This document shows, one piece after another, positions 10,701 to 23,790 of a stretch of 64,000 bases of DNA (position 1 is the stretch's first letter; each line of letters begins with the position of its first letter). Under the pieces are notes generated by a model. That model made no database searches and was not told the DNA's origin. It saw only the letters and a list, made by a program, of their open reading frames with translations. A program made the position numbers and the translations under genes. This stretch comes from Siderastrea radians (Eukaryota > Cnidaria > Anthozoa > Scleractinia > Rhizangiidae), in assembly GCA_964017195.1 (NCBI GenBank), contig OZ024892.1, positions 21,104,277-21,168,276 on the forward strand. The letters are read 5' to 3'.

Positions 10701-11367
10701 CCCCCGCTGGAGGCTGGAGTATCTGAGGGGGTCCGGGGCCATGCTCCCACGGGAAATTTTGAAATTTTGTACTTCGGAAATGCACTTTTCAGCATTCTGA
10801 GGGGCAAGTCAGAGTAGTTTAATTGCTGTAAATTCAAGTCAATTTTTTGCGTCAAAAAGAACAACTATGCTTGTAACGTATAGATACTGGCGGAGATCCT
10901 TAAAATCGGTCAATTTGTTGCTGCAAGCGACTTAGGTAATTCACAGACCGTAAAAGAAGCTTCACATTTAACAGATAAACAGAAAAAAAAACTCTGATCG
11001 TCTGCTCTCAGTCTCAGGGGCACCCAACGATTCGTTTCGGGGAATATCTGTTCGGAAGGCCAGGAATGGCCTGAGATATTCGGATTTAACTGCAGTGAAA
11101 ACTAGAGATTTCTTCCAGCGAAACGTCACGTCGGACTTTACGTAACAAGAGGACGTATTACCGGTAGTTCCTGTTGTTTTTTGTCATTTAGAGTGCAAAA
11201 TAAGGCCAGTTAGCATTTTCGAACAGCCATCAGCAGCTCGGAAATTCGGCAGAAAGGATTCTGTTTCCTAGAATTCTGCGAGCTAAATTTTCAGCTAAAA
11301 ATTCCGAACAGATCAATAGGTATTAGCTTACATAAATATGCCTTAAAAAGCTCTGAAACAAACTAAG
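7700..11367. other. Gene-poor stretch, nothing convincing
   Basis: I recognise no conserved protein on either strand. A minus-strand frame at about 9740-10006 is followed by a GTGAGT donor-like site at about 9740, which could be a small exon, but nothing else supports it. The frame at 8824-9102 minus is open but matches no family I know. Repetitive-looking GC-rich patches occur near 8250 and 9400. Confidence 0.35.
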
Positions 11368-12580
11368 AAAAATGGAATCTCGTTGTCAGTCATGTTCAAA
11401 TTCAATGGTAAATTTGATACTGTTGTGACGACTGTTTAAATACTGCAAGAACCCATTAGCAGTGTCTTTGTTTTACTACGACCAAATTGATGGCGTAGCT
11501 ATGGGTTCGCCATTAGGCCCTGTGTTGGCTAGCATATTCATGTGTCACTTTGAAGAAAAATGGGTCTTGAGCGGTCAAGTTTGTCCTTCATTTTGGTACA
11601 GGTACGTTGATGACACTTTCACCAGGTTTGAAAACAAAGACACTGCTCATGGGTTCTTGCAGTATTTAAACAGTCGTCACAACAGTATCAAATTTACCAT
11701 TGAATTTCAGTTGAACATGACAACGAGATTCCATTTTTAGACATCCTTGTGAAACGCTGCCCGAACAACACTTTCGTGACATCCATCTACCGGAAGAAGA
11801 CATTCACTGGCCTTTACACCAAATGGGATTAGTTTACTCCGCGCAAGAACAAAATTAATCTCATACGCACTCTCACTTATCGTTGCTACCGAATTTGCTC
11901 CTCTGCTTCCTTGCTGCAATCTGCTCTTGGCGATCTTCGGGAGCTTCTGCTTCAAAATGGTTACCCCCCAAGGTATAATCACCTACAACATTAACGATGT
12001 TCTAAACAAGCCAAGGAGTCCTGTCTCCACGGTTCCTAAAAAAGATATCATTATCCTGTTACCTTACTTAGGTCTGCAGAGCAACCAAATCTCTCAACGC
12101 CTGAAATCATGTGTATACAATTTCTACTCTTTTGTCAACCTCAAGATAATTTTTCAAAATAATTGCCGCATCAAATCTTTCTTTCCATACAAGGACCGCT
12201 TGAATCGTTCACAAAAATCTAAAGTAATTTACAAAGCCAGTTGCTGGGACTGCAATGATTCCTACATCGGTAAAACAAAACGACGACTTCATGATAGAAA
12301 AACTGAACACTTCAAGGCCCTCGTTAAAAATGACCACACGTCTGCCATTGCAGACCATGTCAAAACCACCGGACACAATATCAATGTCAACGTCAGCAGT
12401 GAGAAGCTGATACTTTATTAATTAGCTGTAGCTTTTTATAGATTCACTGTTAAAATTGTTTTCTTAATCTTGGTTCCAGACCCCTTGTTACTATTGTATA
12501 AAAGGTTTGTCAAAATTGTAAAGGTCACTTTTGAAAATGTATGTTGACTAGCATACGAAACGTCAAGTTTATATAAAAAT
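11368..12580 (+). mobile_element. Penelope-like element, 5'-truncated and inverted, decayed
   Basis: Frame 11,462-11,740 encodes Penelope-type reverse transcriptase motifs DGVAMGSPLGPVLASIFM and YRYVDDTF. Coding continues in another frame with an in-frame stop near 11,830, then as an open frame to about 12,421 with the Cys motif CWDC and the GIY-YIG pieces SYIGKTKRRLHDRKTEH and ADHVKTTGHN. The first 107 bases (11,368-11,474) are an inverted copy of 11,631-11,738 of the same element, as expected from an aberrant priming event. A degenerate hammerhead-like motif follows the coding part. It is inactive: frameshift, stop and missing N-terminus. Confidence 0.85.
12527..12569 (+). ncRNA. Degenerate hammerhead-like motif of Penelope copy
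   Basis: It keeps stem II GTATG/CATAC, GAAAC, the cleavage triplet GTC and a stem I of ACTT/AAGT. The CTGAWGA core has decayed to TTGAAAA, so self-cleavage is unlikely. It is a clear relative of the motif at 31,783-31,824. Confidence 0.45.
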
Positions 12581-13535
12581 GCGTAAGTTTACAATGTTTA
12601 TTACCACTGTTTGTGTTTTATTTTTGATCAAGCTACGATGGCCCAGAAACAAAAGTCTTTATGATATGTTGCTAGAATGTTCTCGTTGGGTGCCCCTGTC
12701 AGTCTGGATACAACACATCAAAGGTCGCCCATTTACGGAACCCTCGAAGTCATGCCAGCGGTTAAAGTGGTTACAGTAAACGCGGTTGACGCATGAACGT
12801 TCAACTTCAAATATTCATTGATTAGTTCATTCTTCGATATCATTCTTCAAAAAATTTAGCGATTCTTTGAAACTTGGATTCTATATTCAAAACACTATTT
12901 TAGTTATTCGAAATTTTTTTTGTTACATCGTAATAATAATTCAAACTTTCCGAACAGAACTGAAAAGTTGCTTTTTTTAGCTCAATTTCCCGGTATGTCA
13001 CGCGTGATATTTTTATTGTTTTCAAGCCGGCGCAAAAAATGGCGAGAACATAAAGCCGACAAAAATAACGCCTAAAGAGAAAATCCTTAGAAAGAAAATC
13101 CAAAGGAGTCTCTAATTTTAACAAGGCAACTTATTCTTTGGCTGGAAGTTTCGTGGCTTAATCCGAAACCCGCAGAAAATATAAACAACAGCCGCCACAA
13201 TTTTAAACCTGTAACGGTTTTCGCCACGGTGTGTTGCGGTCTACATGATCGGAACATGAAAGTTTAGGTTTCCTAACTCCAAATGGCAAGAAATTCGCTT
13301 GGGAGCTTTTAGGATTCTGGTAAACCTTTGCCTTCTAATGCAAGGAACGAGTAAACCTTTGCCTTTTAATGCAAGGGACGAAATCGTTAACCTTTTCAAT
13401 ACTGGATTGGGGTTGTCATGATCAGATCTTCCACGGAACACGAAAGTGCCAAAAGGAGCTGTTCATAAAATCGTCCAACACTATTCGGTCCACGCGACAA
13501 CTCAACCATTTTCTTGTTTACTTGTGGAGGTTTAA
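12581..13535. other. No gene seen
   Basis: AT-rich sequence with short frames only. A short direct repeat (copies near 13,319 and 13,350) is the only structure I note. Confidence 0.35.
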
Positions 13536-14346
13536 AGGCCCGTTTACACAGGCGATTTTTGTCGCGCAACTCAATGCAATTTTTGTCGCGCCAAAGTTGC
13601 AACTTCAATATCGCACGTGTAAACCAGCTGCGATTTCAGCGCGATTTTATCGCCGCGATATCGCAGGAGTTTCGAACCTGTTCGAAACCTGATGCAATTT
13701 TGCTGCGATTTTTGATCAAAATGTGACAATCATGAATCAGAAGAGACCCCTCGGGAGGTTTTGTCGCTCGCAATTTGTACAGCCATGAGCGTAAAGAAGG
13801 ACAAAAAAAGTACTAAAAACAACAAAAAGCAACTTCCTACTCGTCATCCGTGCTTTTTAAGCTTATTTACATTTGCCGAGGTCTTTGCCGAGTTGTAAAC
13901 CAACAAAAGAATTGTCTAATGGCAGTACCGTTAGATTTTGTAAAACCTCTAAATCATACGAATTCAAATAACTAAATATTTTCTTTCTTTTTGGAGATGA
14001 AAATTGGAGTCACTCCAGTTCAGTTCGAGGTCTTTGCTGAGTTGTAAAACGAAACAAAACAAAATTGAAACAAAACAAAACGAGATTGAAGCAAAACGAA
14101 ACAAAATGAAAAAAAAATCAAACCAAAACAAAACGTGTGCGCCTGCGCTGTAGCGAAACTGCTGCTCAAAGTTACTTTGTTTTGTAAATGGCGGCGATAA
14201 ATTGCACGTGATCGCACGATAAATCGCACTAAAATCGCGCTGAAATCGCAGCTGGTTTACAAGTGCGATATTGAAGTTGCAGCTTCAGCGCGACAAAAAT
14301 TGCATTGAGTTGCGCGACAAAAATCGCCTGTGTAAACGGTCCTTAA
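13533..14346. mobile_element. Harbinger-like non-autonomous element, long TIRs
   Basis: The element at 13,536-14,343 has inverted repeats of about 115 bp starting AGGCCCGTTTACACAGGCG (left) and AGGACCGTTTACACAGGCG (right, inverted). TAA flanks both ends (13,533-13,535 and 14,344-14,346), fitting the TWA duplication of PIF/Harbinger. The interior holds A-rich purine runs (about 14,040-14,130) and no transposase. Confidence 0.75.
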
Positions 14347-16116
14347 GATCCTTGATAACAGATGACATCCCTGAAGTAATTGATTAGCACTTTTTCCGAG
14401 TGCGCCATGTAGACGATTTCTGATGTTACGTGTGACCTTTTGAAGAATCGATTTCGTTCATCGAAAAAAAAAAGGTAATCTTTCAATCTGTCTGCAAGAA
14501 TACGTTTATCCAATTAAAGAAAGGAATGCGCACGTGAAGAATGCAATGTTCATTAAATGACCGTTCATGCGTGAAGCGCGTTGACTGTAACAGTCCTAAT
14601 TTTGACTGACTGCGAAAAACCAATCAAATAGACTCTAATTATGATCTTTTATTGGTCAAATACACAACTTCCTGCCGTCGCTGTCTATCTCTAGTGCTTA
14701 TTGTGTCGCTGTCGTATTTTGCCGGTTCAGTTGAGTCGCTTGTCGATGTCTAGAAACTCCCATGTCGCCAGTTTTCAGGGCCGTGTCGCTAGTCGCTTTT
14801 ACCCCTTGGAAGGCCCACGGAGCCGCAAAAGTGAACACTTCAAGAAAGAGAAATTGGCCTACATGTCAACAGACTTGAATTCCGTGCCTTCACCAATAGC
14901 AGGAAAGCCGAAACATCCTCATAGGGAAGACGACTAATCAATAAATCATCGGACGCAATCGTTTTTGTCGTATTCAATTTAACGAGCAAATATTACATCA
15001 TGTTCGAAAAAGTCGCGGACTAAGGACCTCGCGGACCAAGGATCATATACTGTAGCGCCAAAAGTGTCTTCTTCGCGAGCAACTCGGCGAGTAAATTAAA
15101 TGACCAAGAAAAACCACTTTATAGCAGATTTAAAACTAGAGAGAAATTACAACAGCGAAATTGTCGCAGAGCGTTTGATTTCTTAGGACAAGCGAGGAAC
15201 TTTGTTGAAAAAGAAACTCGAACTTTTAACTATAGCCTGCGCACAAAGGAAATAGGAGACGTCTGCGCGCAGGCTATGATCACCGTCGCACTCTCAACAA
15301 AAGTTGACAAAAGGTAGGTTTTATACGGAAAACTTTTGACATCAGAATATCAAGACAAGACACAAAATAAAACAGTAAAATTGAAGAGCACCGTTTAATA
15401 ATAAGTTCCACAAATTCGGCTATTCACTACCAAAATCAAGCTAAATAGGATAAGCACTAGCTTTATACTACACGCCATGACATCGCTTTACCTGCAGTCG
15501 ATGTAGCTCTGAGTTCAAGCAGCTCCAAATGTTCAAATAAAATAGAATGTAATGCAAAATAATTTGAATGATCGCTTTCCCAGTTGTTTGATTCATTGTT
15601 TTTTATCACATTCCGTCCGCGGCCTCTGAACCGCGCGAGAACCACTTCGTTTTGTGTTCGTTTCAACTCTCGCAGTTACAATGCTGAAATCATGCAGCTT
15701 CAATCCGACAACTGGACGATGAATACAACCATTTTTCAGGAAATATCAAACCTATACCACATTTTAAAGCCAAAAAATTATTCTCGGACGTTCAATTCGG
15801 AGAATTTTCATTCAATTCATTTAGCTTTGCAGAGAAACGCTGCAACACTTCGCAAGGTTTGGCGCCTTTTCTTTTAGTCATGTGATCGATTATTGTTCTT
15901 TTTTTCTCTTTCTTGTTTTTTCTCTCGTTCTTTCTTCATTTTTATGGTAACTAGTGATTGAGTTTTGAATCAACTGCACATGATTTGTATTGCTTATAAT
16001 TTCAAATTTCAACGGAAGCGAAATGGAACTGCGGCATCCTGCCGAAAAAATACTAGTTCAGTAAGTTTATAATCGTTCCGTTTTCGTCGGCATTTCCAGT
16101 CTGGCTATGTCATAAA
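14347..16116. other. No convincing gene; one short frame with poly(A) signal
   Basis: A plus-strand frame at 14,701-14,937 (78 codons) ends in a charged tail and is followed four bases later by AATAAA. It has no recognised family and no splice context, so I leave it as a weak hypothetical. The frame at 15,584-15,877 is likewise unrecognised. Confidence 0.25.
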
Positions 16117-16312
16117 ACAATTGGTTCATGCTTTTAGCGGTACGTACATTGAGTTATGGATGCACTTGGGAAGTTTGGAGAGCACTCAGTAAGTTAGAGT
16201 TGCTCTCGGTCGGCTGCACCTCGAGCAACTCTTACGCTTTTCTAGTGCTCTCCAAACTTCCCGCGTGCATCCATAACTCGATGTACGCACGCTAAAGCAT
16301 GAACCAATTGTT
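16117..16312. mobile_element. Foldback MITE
   Basis: Almost the whole 196 bp is a palindrome: arms of about 90 bp start AACAATTGGTTCATGC and meet at a short loop near 16,213-16,221. The arms differ at scattered positions, so it has been resident for some time. No target duplication could be distinguished from the palindromic ends. Confidence 0.7.
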
Positions 16313-17093
16313 AGTTGTTGTAGAGCGCTTTTCAAATGAGTGTCGTAAAACCAAAACCAAAGTAATTACCCTGGCCAATCACAACAAAAAGAAATTACCC
16401 AATGAACCAATCAGAACTCGAGGCAAATACATGTAACCGGCGCCAAGCGCGGGAAAACGCGTGCGAGCGAGTCGGGATTGGTTTGATTTTACTTCTGACG
16501 TCAAAGCAGTCAAACGCACGACGCGTGCGCAGTGGCCGCCACAATTTTACAAAAGAAAATACAGACAAATGTTGAAAGTTTCACTTTGACCGCAAAGCTT
16601 AAGACTGTTTCTGAAAACTTAAGCTTTTTACTTTGAGTATGCGTAGAGAATGAAGTAACTGGCGTCCACAAGTTCTGTAGGCGTGAGATTTGGTTTATCG
16701 AGACATTTTATGCATTGCTTTCTTACCGACTTCGCGTTCGTAGAAATCTAAACTGATTCAAACTTCAAGGCACTGAAAAACCTAAAGTGACGTCGTTTTT
16801 TTCGTTTGACCGCTGCGAAACTTCTGACTGGTCGAGAAAGTAGCGCGAGTTTTTTTTAACCAATCACACAGCGAAGTAAAGCAAAACCGAAGCAGAACAC
16901 GAATTAGCTCTAACATGCCACATACATCCCAGAGATATGGTTGCGTAGCCCATGATAAATCGTAGAGTTCCACGTTTCAGAGCGGAAACACGTCCTGCGC
17001 ACCTTTTTGCGCATCACCGTTCGTAGGTTTCTCGCGGGCTCTTGTCAAGCCTTCTGAATAAAATCAATGAAATGGAAAACGAGGCAAATCCCT
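16313..17093. other. Repetitive, no gene
   Basis: GC-rich, CCAAT-rich stretches at about 16,370-16,480 and 16,800-16,870 look like copies of an interspersed family. I see no coding region. Confidence 0.3.
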
Positions 17094-17521
17094 GGGGGGG
17101 AGGGGGGCACTCAACAAATTTTTGTACGGGGAGTCTCCGCCTCGAGTTCCAACCCCTTACCCTTTTAAATACCATTTTTACAGAAAAGGTACCCCTTTCG
17201 TACATCTTCCATTGAAAAATGGTACCCGTTTTACATACCTACTTAAGAGCACTGCATCCCTTCTCTAAACCCTTGGAAGGAAGTCTTCTTGTCGTTTTCA
17301 TGTAGCGTTTAACAAATTAAAATGATACAGACATAAGGTGCATCGACTCGAAATATTTTAATTAAAGGCTTTTTAAAGACCTAAATGTCAGATTTCCCTA
17401 CCCTTTTATATACTTCAGCTCGTGAAATCCCTACCCTTTTATATACCTGAAGCCTGAAAAAGGTACCCCTTTCGGGCGGAGCCTCCCCGTATAGCCCATT
17501 ATAGGGAGTACCCCCCCCCCC
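17094..17521. mobile_element. Probable TIR element with poly-G/poly-C ends
   Basis: A G-rich left end and C-rich right end enclose an inverted pair: GTACGGGGAGTCTCCGCC at about 17,124 and its imperfect inverse at about 17,473-17,492. Inside, short motifs around TACCCTTTTATATAC recur. No clear target duplication is visible. Confidence 0.45.
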
Positions 17522-19798
17522 GGGTGGGGGCAAATCTTGGCGAGCTTTCGAACTAAGCAAAATTTGTGCCTTGACTATTTCACCACAAAAGGACTTGGGA
17601 TTACACCAAGCATTGTCAATAGAAGAAGAAATGTGCAGAGGAATTAAAACTCTTGAAATTCCTTAAAATGCGAGTAATTATTTGATTTGTCAGTTGGTTA
17701 ACTCCCGACTATGGACTCGTGTTTGTGATGTATTATTTTTTACAGCCTTTTTCTTCGTGGTAAAACAGCCGCTTGTGGGTACCTCGCTTTTAAAATTCTT
17801 AAATAGTTCACATAGGCTTACTAATTTTAATCAAACCTTTTTTTAGGAATGATTTGATCAGAACTATTTACCAAAGAAGTTTGAAACTGAAAGCGGAGCA
17901 AAGAGAGGTTTTTTTTAAGTGCGTCGTTGACAACTTCTCTTTTTCCTGAAAGTACTGACAAAACAATCTCCTACAGCAGCTTCAATAAAGTTTTTATCCA
18001 CTCAGATAGCTAAAATTATTATTATATCGCTCTTGTTGATGAGAGCAAAATAAGAATTTTCTTTCAGCTTCGATTAACATGCTCGATAGACGCGTACGAT
18101 GCAAAAAACCATGTACCGTTTTGAGGGTTTTTATAATTAGTGCCAACTGGAAAATTATGATTTACTTCGGGCAGTTTTAAAATCCATGGGCTTATTAAAG
18201 GGCTAACCGTACACGATATATAGCTCGAATGCTAAGTTGAATAATCGCAAACTATAGAAGGTCCAAGGTCACGAACAGTAGTTATTGCCTCTTGAAATCG
18301 ATTCCTGTGTAAGAATCCTGCATGTATTCTCAGTGGCAGGGTAATAACATCTTTTGCTCCGACATAGCTACAAAATGATAAAATAGCGTAAATAATTCTT
18401 AACATCTAACAAATTGACTCATGCAACAACTTTTTTTATACAAGTATGTCCGGTCCGTAAAAAGGCAAGTCAATTGTGCGATGTGAGAGTTACAATAGTC
18501 TAGATCTTGCGTGGGTTTTATTTAAATTGACCCTCGCAGGACGGAGTTTTGAGATCATAACTCTCTGGGAATAAAACAAACGTTTCGGGAGCTTTAGTCT
18601 ATAAGGACTAACTCTTTCCCGGTCAACATGTACAGGTAGGTTCTGGGCCTGCAATATCCAGGGTTTCCTTGAATAAAGGGGTGTTGCATAATGCAGATGT
18701 AGTTCTTAACCAAAACAAACCTCTGCACCGCAACTGACCATTCCGAGGAAAGATTTGCGAGATTTTTAAAAGCCTTAATCAACTGATTCATTTGTGGTTT
18801 TGTTAAAAACCCAAAATGTCCTGCTTAGGTAGAAATCGGGTCTAAGGGAAAAGAAATTATTGCTGAAAATATTGCGCGATGCAAAAGTTACAAGCAGCCG
18901 AGCGGAGTATAAATGGACCCTGCGAGCGCGATAATCAATATTAGTGAAATGAGTGAACAAAAAAAAACAAAAAAAAAAACACGCAGTGGCAAAAAATTAA
19001 TCCTTTGTGGCATTTTAGTTTGGTAAAGACAAACTGTTTTCCTGCTCACAGGTGAGCTCTGGACCTTATATATTCAGGGGCTTTCTTTATATACACACAA
19101 CTTTTGTAAACACATCCGTGACAAAAGCACACTTACGCTCGCAAATTTGTTGCTTGCTACGGTGAAATTAGGCGATTTAAAATAGTATTTTATTTTAAGG
19201 ATTTCCCAAAAAATCGGACTACAAGGAGGATAGAGCTACAGCTTGCCTTTTCTGTGGAAAAATTATCGCTACTTACCGGGGGAACCGCGGTCTTTGAAAA
19301 AAACTCCCCGCTATTTTTTCAAACTTGGCGCCTGGCGTCCGCAGAAAGTTCGCGCAAGCTTATTGCGTTTTTCCCCCTCTGAAAACTGGTGTCCAGTCCT
19401 TTTCAGTTTTGACTCGAGCAAGAAAATCTGCAAGCGAAGCAAAACCATGAAGTGCATTCCCACTAGTTGGGTTGTTTTCTGCTCCTGATATTTTCCTCTG
19501 TCATAGGTAAGTAATCAAGTTGTAAACATACAACGTGTGTTCGAATTCAGTGAGCTTGTTTCTTTTTTTAATCGAGTGGATTTCAGCTTACTGAGTCGGG
19601 ATATTGACGACATCAGTCAGCAGTCCATGCCAAACATGCACTTTGAACAGAATATAAGAATATTAGAATACTATTTTAGCTAGTTCATTGCACCAGTTCT
19701 TTCGTGCGAGTTATAAAAGTTCAGTCTGCGTCAAAAACCTCGCTAGGCAAAAGATACATACAAGTACTTGATACTTTTGCACAGCCATGTTGTAAGAT
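17522..19798. other. No gene seen
   Basis: AT-rich sequence; open frames on both strands are short and unrelated to known domains. Confidence 0.35.
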
Positions 19799-21199
19799 TT
19801 AATTTCGGGCGACCCTAAAACGAGGAATGGCGGAATGACGGAACGGCAGAACCGCCGAAAATTACCCCAAATCCTAAAACGCGGAACCGCGTAAAATCAC
19901 CCATAATCCTAAAACGAGGAATGGCGGAAAACCACCCACAATCCTAAAACGCGGAGTGGCGGAAAATCACCCATTATCCTAAAACACTGAAAACAAAAAT
20001 GGATGGCACTGATTCACTTTTGTGAGATTCATCGTTACGAAAAACAGTCACGCTAAGCCAAATCGCATCAATGGCGTGAACACTCGCTCAGTTATTAAAA
20101 TAACGCCTGTTATGCAGGCTACAAGTTAATCATTTGGCTCAAAATGACAATGCATTGCATGCTATGAACATACAATGTTCTTCTCCCTGTTCAAAAATGT
20201 GGAATTAATTGCCATCTCTCTTCTTTGGTACTCATGTTTTAGTCGAAACGTCGAACACCTTGAAATGCCTGAAATATCAAATTTCCTAAATTTTGTGTGA
20301 AGAATCCCGGCGGGGTACTCTATAAATTTTAGGGTGGGGGTGTGGCCTGGGACCCTGAAACCCTTGGCCTATTGCATCCTCTTTGTCTTTTAACTGGTTC
20401 CAATCAAATAGCGGCAAACCTTCTCTATCAAGAGATTTGTCCGATCTCACCCTCCCATTTAGGGAGGGCAATTTAAAAGCCATACGAGACAAGATCAGAC
20501 TATATATTTCTCGAAACTACAATAGCTGCTGCGGTATTATTGATCTCATCTGCACGTGGTGTATTCTGGCTAGCTGTTGATTCTGTCGTGTCGTTGACAG
20601 TGCGATCAAATTACATTTCGTGTCTTGTATCACTGTATCACTCGGTGTAAAAGGCGGCATGAGTTTGCGGAATGGTACACGACATGAGTTGCATAATGAC
20701 TGCGGAATGTAATAATTATTTATATGTTACATACTCTGCTTTATTCGAGGTCTCAGACAACATAATGAAAATAATGTCACTACATAAAACCGTGAATTTT
20801 TGGCAGTATGAATGTGTGAACTCTGGGTATGCATGTACAGATATCTTGTTTATTGGTGCCTTTAAATCACCGCATTGGCGTCTTTATTATTTGGGTCCAA
20901 CCCATGTTACAATTTTCCATCTATCTGTCGATGATAAGCATTGAATTAATTTGGGGGTCAGTACTTTCGGAGGGTCATTACTTTCAAGGATTTATTAACT
21001 TGCTCTAATTTTTAACGTTCCGCATTTTAGGTTTATGGGTGATTTTCCGCCGTTCCGCGTTTTAGGATTCTGGATGATTTTCCGCCATTCCGCATTTTAG
21101 TATTATGGGTAATTTTCTGCAGTTCTGCATTTTAGGATTTGGGGTGATCCGCCATTCGGTCATTCCGCCATTCCGCGTTTTAGGGTCGCCCTTAATTTC
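19799..21199. mobile_element. 1.39-kb TIR element with 8-bp duplication TTAATTTC
   Basis: Element 19,807-21,191 begins GGGCGACCCTAAAACG and ends with the inverse CGTTTTAGGGTCGCCC. TTAATTTC precedes (19,799-19,806) and follows (21,192-21,199). Each ~190-bp terminal region consists of several copies of a roughly 35-bp unit built around ATCCTAAAACGCGGAATGG and a GGCGGAAAATCACCC motif. The 8-bp duplication suggests a hAT-type transposase acting in trans. Interior frames (for example 20,672-20,944) carry no recognisable domain. Confidence 0.8.
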
Positions 21200-23329
21200 T
21201 GACGCATTTTCAACAAAGGCGGTGGACTAATGAACAAAGAACTTTCCTTAAAAATTGTGTTTCGAACTCAACCGCTGCAGACTTTGCACAGTGCTGCAGG
21301 GTTAACAGCCGGAACACTAAATATAGTGGTAGTGGCATAAACTTTGATGTCCTGAATGCGGAATGCTGGATAACTGAGATTGAAAGTGAAAGCTGAAAGT
21401 ATAGTTATGCTGATTTGTAAACACTTCCGGTTTGCCACTCTTCAAGCTTCTATCCAGTGTCACGGTTTCGGTTTTATTAATATCTATGTTTGTCAGGATT
21501 CGTTTTTTTCGTTTTATTGCAAACATAGTTTTACTAACAGCCCCCTTTCATGATCAGGTCTGTACGATGGTTTGGTGAGGTTGCTTACAATAATTATTAT
21601 TTAGTTCTACTCTTTATTTTGTTTCATGCTGGCTGCCTTGTATTATGAAGCAAAGAATTTCACAGATCTTCGTCATATTCCATAGTGCTCGACAAAAATT
21701 CCAGCTTACCCTTCGGGGCCAATTTTCCACTTACCCATGTTAAAAAAATAATAAAATCGAAAAAGGCTTTCCAGTTAAAGCATAAAACTTAAGACCGTAC
21801 TAGCTACAGCAGCATTTCATCGCACATTAGCTGAACTTTGTTTACCAATTCATAGGTCAGGGAGGGATTTCAACAGTTGACTGATTACTGTTACCAAAAC
21901 CGGTTATCTTTGTGTAATACTTGTAGATGAAAAAGTTTAAGTGCTTCAGTGCTCTTTAAAACTAAACATCTTACAAAATGAGTTAGAAGAAGTCGTTTTA
22001 AGTGACTGTGTGACTGACAAGTCAACTGACAAAAACATTTGGACCAGATTGATATTTAACTTGACAGTTGTTGTAGCCTTGCTAAATGGTTGTGTACGCT
22101 GTTTGTGCTTAATTGTTTGTCATTGAGTCAACAGACTTAAAGTGCAATTTAATGGAGGGTTTGCCCGGGTGCTTGCCTTTTGGGCAACTGACCCTGAAAA
22201 GTTACTTGTCCAACAACAAAATCTACTCGTCCCAGTCAACTGGACGGGACTTTAGTCGAGCCCTGATCTTACCTGATTATTATTTTGAAAGATTTTGTGC
22301 ATTCCCTAAAAAAAAAATTAAATTCAAATTGAAATCAGCAAGACTGCTACAGAGGACGAAAGAAAAATTGGGTAAAAGGGCACAGTTCATTGCCTTGTTT
22401 GCCATATCCTGACTTGACCGTGCGCAAAAAAGTGACTATTGTACATGTTTTGCACTACATGTATACTTCCAATTGGATAAGTAAAGATAATATGTTCTGA
22501 GTGTGGATTGATTTGCAGCAAATGCGTATAGCAAAAAATGCAAGAACCTTTTTGTAAAGCAGGTTACAGGTATGAGGTAAGCGATAAATCAGTGGTGTGT
22601 TCCAACGTGTAATCATATTTCATTGGCTATTTTGACACAGTCAACTATGATAACTTCTTCCAAAGGAGGGAAATGTCTGCTTAAGGTTTACATTTTCCCG
22701 CACTTCTGTAATTTTTGAACAATGAATACGATAATTGATATACCACTGGTCCATCGCATAGTCTATACATGTACCCTGAATGCGATGAAAATAAACAGGC
22801 TGTCAAATTTCTCAGTCTCTGATTTTTAAGTATCACGGATCTGCAGATAACCTAAATACATTTGCTGGTACCACTGGTAAATCTGAAGTACCCTATCAGT
22901 TGAACTGTTTCCCCGTAGAAAACATAGAAGAAAATACATAATCATCTTTCCTTGATACCATATATCTCACCTTTCCCTCTGCCTGCACCTGCCATATTTT
23001 TGGAACCGGCTACTTCCAGGGTTGTGCCTAAATCCTACTGTCCAGGAAAACAGCCGAGCAGTGCTAAGACCGAGAATCCGAGCTGAGCGTTTGTTAGAAT
23101 ATTCTTGGCAATTCCAATATGGGTGAACGATTTCTTTGATGTGCGGGTAGTGCGGGTAGTGTGTTAAAACATTCAGGACATGGCTCCATGAAAAAAAAAG
23201 ATTTTTTTTATTTATCTTGCACGATCAAAATATACTGGATGAAGTATGATTACAGATTTTCAAGCCTCTAGGCTGACTACAGAGATCGTATCATATGAAA
23301 TATGTGAATGAAAGCAATAGTTTCTATGT
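21200..23329. other. No gene; possible decayed hAT-like MITE
   Basis: A candidate pair of ends, GTGCTCGAC near 21,688 and GTCGAGCCCTG near 22,255, resembles hAT-like termini, but no target duplication confirms it. Nothing else is recognised. Confidence 0.3.
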
Positions 23330-23790
23330 GTTTTTATGTCTTGTCCTTCTGGCCTGTAGGATTTTTTTTTGTTTTGAGAAAACTACCGCCCAGAAGGAGA
23401 GTCTCTATATTTCAAGCAGTTGACTTCAGGTGAAGTCACAGCTTGGTTGGGAACACACCGTTGTTTATTCCACTTTTGTCTAACACTATTTTAGAATTTC
23501 TGGGCTTGAATATTTTTATATTTTTGCGCCTTGTCCTTCTGACTGATAGGATCTTGTTTTCTTTAAAAGAAAAACTACCGCCCAGAAGGCCAGTACCTAT
23601 ATTTCAAGCAGTTGTCTCCAGATGGAGTCACGTCAGCTTGGTTGGCAACACACTGTTGTTTATTTTTCTTCAGAGTAACACTATATAGAATTGCTGTGAG
23701 TGAGCATTTTTATATTTTTATGTCTTGTCCCTCTGGCTGGTAGGATTTTGTACCTCCCAGAAGGACAGTCTCTATATTTCAAGCAATTGG
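23330..23790. repeat. About 190-bp tandem repeat, 2.4 copies
   Basis: The phrase TTGTCCTTCTG recurs at 23,341, 23,531 and (as TTGTCCCTCTG) 23,725, each followed by a CCCAGAAGG motif and CTATATTTCAAGCA. The copies have drifted and differ by short insertions. Confidence 0.75.
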
